Shown here: piece after piece, positions 61,820-64,000 of the stretch
Layout of the letters: each line of letters begins with the position of its first letter
Numbering within the stretch: the stretch's first letter is position 1
Assembly (NCBI RefSeq): GCF_019059575.1
Contig: NW_024881828.1
Span: 372,001-436,000 of the forward strand
Direction of reading: 5' to 3'
From: Amphibalanus amphitrite
Lineage: Eukaryota; Arthropoda; Thecostraca; Balanomorpha; Balanidae
DNA: 64,000 nt
Notes under the pieces: generated by a model
Seen by the model: the letters and a program-made list of their open reading frames with translations, nothing else
What the model was told of the DNA's origin: nothing
Database searches by the model: none
Made by a program: the position numbers and the translations under genes

Positions 61820-64000
61820 CTGTGAAACGGGGGACGGAGAGGGATGTCAGAGTGGGAATAGATGCATACCCGACGGCAACGCGGTCTCATGACTCGGTGT
61901 TATATCTATTGTGTCCGACCATATGACTTTTCAATGTCATGTGACGACAGTGCTAGTTTATTGGGGTTTATTGGGTTTATTGGATTAAATGGCTTTGCTA
62001 GTTGAGGGGCGCATCGACCATTGTAGCCATTTTGCACCAATCCAATTATCCCATTCATACAATCCATCTCATCCCGTCCCATTCGTCCCGTCCTACCTTC
62101 ATTTCATTCATTGTATGACGTCGTAATGGTCAGCAGTGTCACGTTTCACGTGCTGTTCTACAAATTACGAAATGTCACGCAGTGCTACGCTTTTGCCTCG
62201 CATAATGACATTAGTGTCATACGACGTGATCTATCATTGCGTGAAGATTAACATCACGAGGTTCATCGTCATTAGAACGGGTCTAGCCACACGTCTTTCT
62301 TTGGGGTCAACTTATCGTTGGAAGTCAAGTATTTACGGCCGAAAAGTTGTTAAGCAGTATCGGGAATGGGTGTCGAGCGGGGCGAAAATTCCGACACAAC
62401 GATCGAGCCTTTAGCCACCAGATCAAACCCGCAGCTGTATGAGGGGTTTCGAACTTTCTGGGCTTTCGGGAATCCCCGTGACTCTCAGACGACCCAGCTC
62501 TGGTCACAGGTCACCTGACGATATTGCATGTGTCGGGTTTCGGGGACCACAATGTCGCAAGACCACATGTACCAAGACCTTCGTCATCACACAGCAAAAA
62601 CAGGAGACTGAGCGTGCTTATCAGTCGACATCAAACAGTAACAAAAGTGAAACCACCCACAGCCTTCGAGACAGAGCTAGTAAGCGTACTACTATACTGG
62701 CCAGAAAATAAAACGGACACGCAAGCATGGCATCCGTAGAGTTACGTGTACCAGCCGCCTTAGGTCCACGGCATTCCTTCAAACGTTCAAATTTGTGGGC
62801 CAGCGACCGGATGTGTACGACTTAACATGACAAATAAACACGAGACACTGGAACCAGCCTCCCTTCCATTATGGAACATGTGTGGTCACAGGAACGAAGG
62901 GGACGGCGAAATACAATGAGTGATCGTCGTACACTCAATGTACGATAATTATTGTACGGTATATGGCTCACACAGGAATGATGGACTTGCTGAAAAATGG
63001 AAGAGCACCATTCGCAAATCGACTATTTCCAATACATTTGTGTGATGCAAGTTAAAGGGACCCTCCCACCTTCAAAAAAGTTAATGAATTGGCATGAAAG
63101 TGATGTCGCTCGGTTCAGAAAGAGCAAAAACGCATATCTACCAAATTTCATCGAAAAATATTCACCGGTTTTCAAGATATTAGACTTATACTTTTGTTTA
63201 CTTTTTGGGATCTCCGCTGTTCCTAGCGACTTTATTTGAAAGTGCGGCATTTGTTGCGCGCAAAGCAGCATATACCACCGCGTGCTACAAAACGTTTTAG
63301 TCAAACATTTAACGGACGTTCGAAAGCCTGATGACGTCATCAGATTCCCGTAATGGTTAAGAGATAGGGACCACGCTGGTCCCACCCTGCAAGTAAAGGG
63401 AAGAAATTTCTTGAACACCATAAAGCTGCGGGGGTTGCGACCAGGATAAATGGTGGTTTCTGAGCCTGGCCGCAAACTTGGCTATCTCAACTCAAAACTA
63501 ATGTTAAGGTGGGAGGGTCCCTTTAAAAGATGTAAGACATTGCATTGTTATTTTGCTTTCAAAACGGGGACCCAGAGTTGAACTGAGCATACGTGTTATT
63601 TTTTTTTCGCTGCTAAAGCGGGAAAGATCACTGTCGACTGTCGTATAGGTACGCCTCCAAAGACTCATGCTCAAAGCAGGGCTGCACATCGATCTATGGT
63701 GTATAATTGCATTGGCTGCGAAATAAGTCGAAATAAGTCGAAATAAGTCGGTGAAAGAAACGAAATATGTCAGTCTTATTCGATTGCATGTGGTCTTTCA
63801 GCGCGGTGAAACACGGCTAAAAGCTTTACGTCCTGACTGACGGCGCTTCGCCAACATTAAGCCGTTCGATGTTCGATGTGACGAAAAAAAAAAAAAATGC
63901 ATTAACGAACTTGGCAGAGAGCGACGCATGTCTCTAGTACATACACTGAAACTTCTGCAACATGTTAACTTTGCGCATCTGGATGAGATAAGCTCAATAA
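61820..64000. other. Upstream of the last visible RIC1 exon
   Basis: Expected to be RIC1 intron. No exon matching the RIC1 N-terminus was recognised. It contains a TTAA MITE (63052-63526) and a short AAATAAGTCG triplicate (63720-63750). Confidence 0.5.
63052..63526. mobile_element. TTAA-flanked MITE (475 bp)
   Basis: Ends TTAAAGGGACCCTCCCACC plus TT and the exact complement, a 21-bp perfect TIR including TTAA, as in piggyBac/Kolobok-type elements. A 150-codon open frame inside on the minus strand shows no transposase features. Confidence 0.85.

Noticed and set aside
63023-63475. 150-codon minus frame as a gene
   Set aside because: It lies inside a TTAA MITE and has no recognisable domain.

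Overview
This is a repeat-rich nuclear window from an animal genome. It has long introns with GT/AG junctions, alternating GC-rich islands and AT-rich stretches, poly-G/C runs, and many transposable elements. The gene content points to an arthropod: the left third holds HR96, an ecdysozoan nuclear receptor with the ESCKA P-box. A marine crustacean (barnacle-like) is my best guess, but that rests on general impression and not on a species marker.

Layout. 466-658 may be the last exon of an unidentified + strand gene, with a poly(A) signal at 1587. From 25542 down to 2587 on the minus strand lies a complete HR96 reading frame (7 coding exons, 604 residues). Its 16.7-kb first intron is filled with DNA transposons: a TTAA-flanked element packed with AGGTCA hexamers, a 1.55-kb direct duplication carrying a mariner element, and a pair of tandem TIR elements whose empty target site survives in the sister copy. 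A GC-rich 5' region (25.5-27.1 kb) has phased TGACGT and AGGTCA arrays. Next come a Penelope-like element fragment with two hammerhead-like motifs (27.2-28.4 kb) and an AT-rich interval. The RFT1 gene follows on the + strand (34928-39963, 8 exons recognised, first exon and a central block not found), framed by two rearranged copies of one repeat. A minus-strand PHD-finger gene end is at 42930-43619. An intact, recent LTR retrotransposon (44363-49791, identical 122-bp LTRs, 5-bp TSD) sits inside a non-LTR retrotransposon tail. The right end carries most of RIC1 on the minus strand (61819 down to 51339, 18 exons, 1148 residues; the N-terminal ~210 residues lie outside or were not found).

The three host genes are unrelated in function: xenobiotic/lipid-sensing transcription (HR96), ER N-glycan precursor flipping or assembly (RFT1), and Rab6 nucleotide exchange at the Golgi (RIC1).

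The most striking signals are about intron structure. (1) At eight splice junctions in all three genes, the exon edge plus its splice site is tandemly duplicated 2-5 times into the intron, often with the extra GT or AG retained. (2) The last intron of RFT1 is bounded by a perfect 26-bp inverted repeat that contains both splice sites and is flanked by TA. It therefore looks like a DNA transposon that became an intron (an introner). Together they suggest a genome in which introns are still being created and remodelled.
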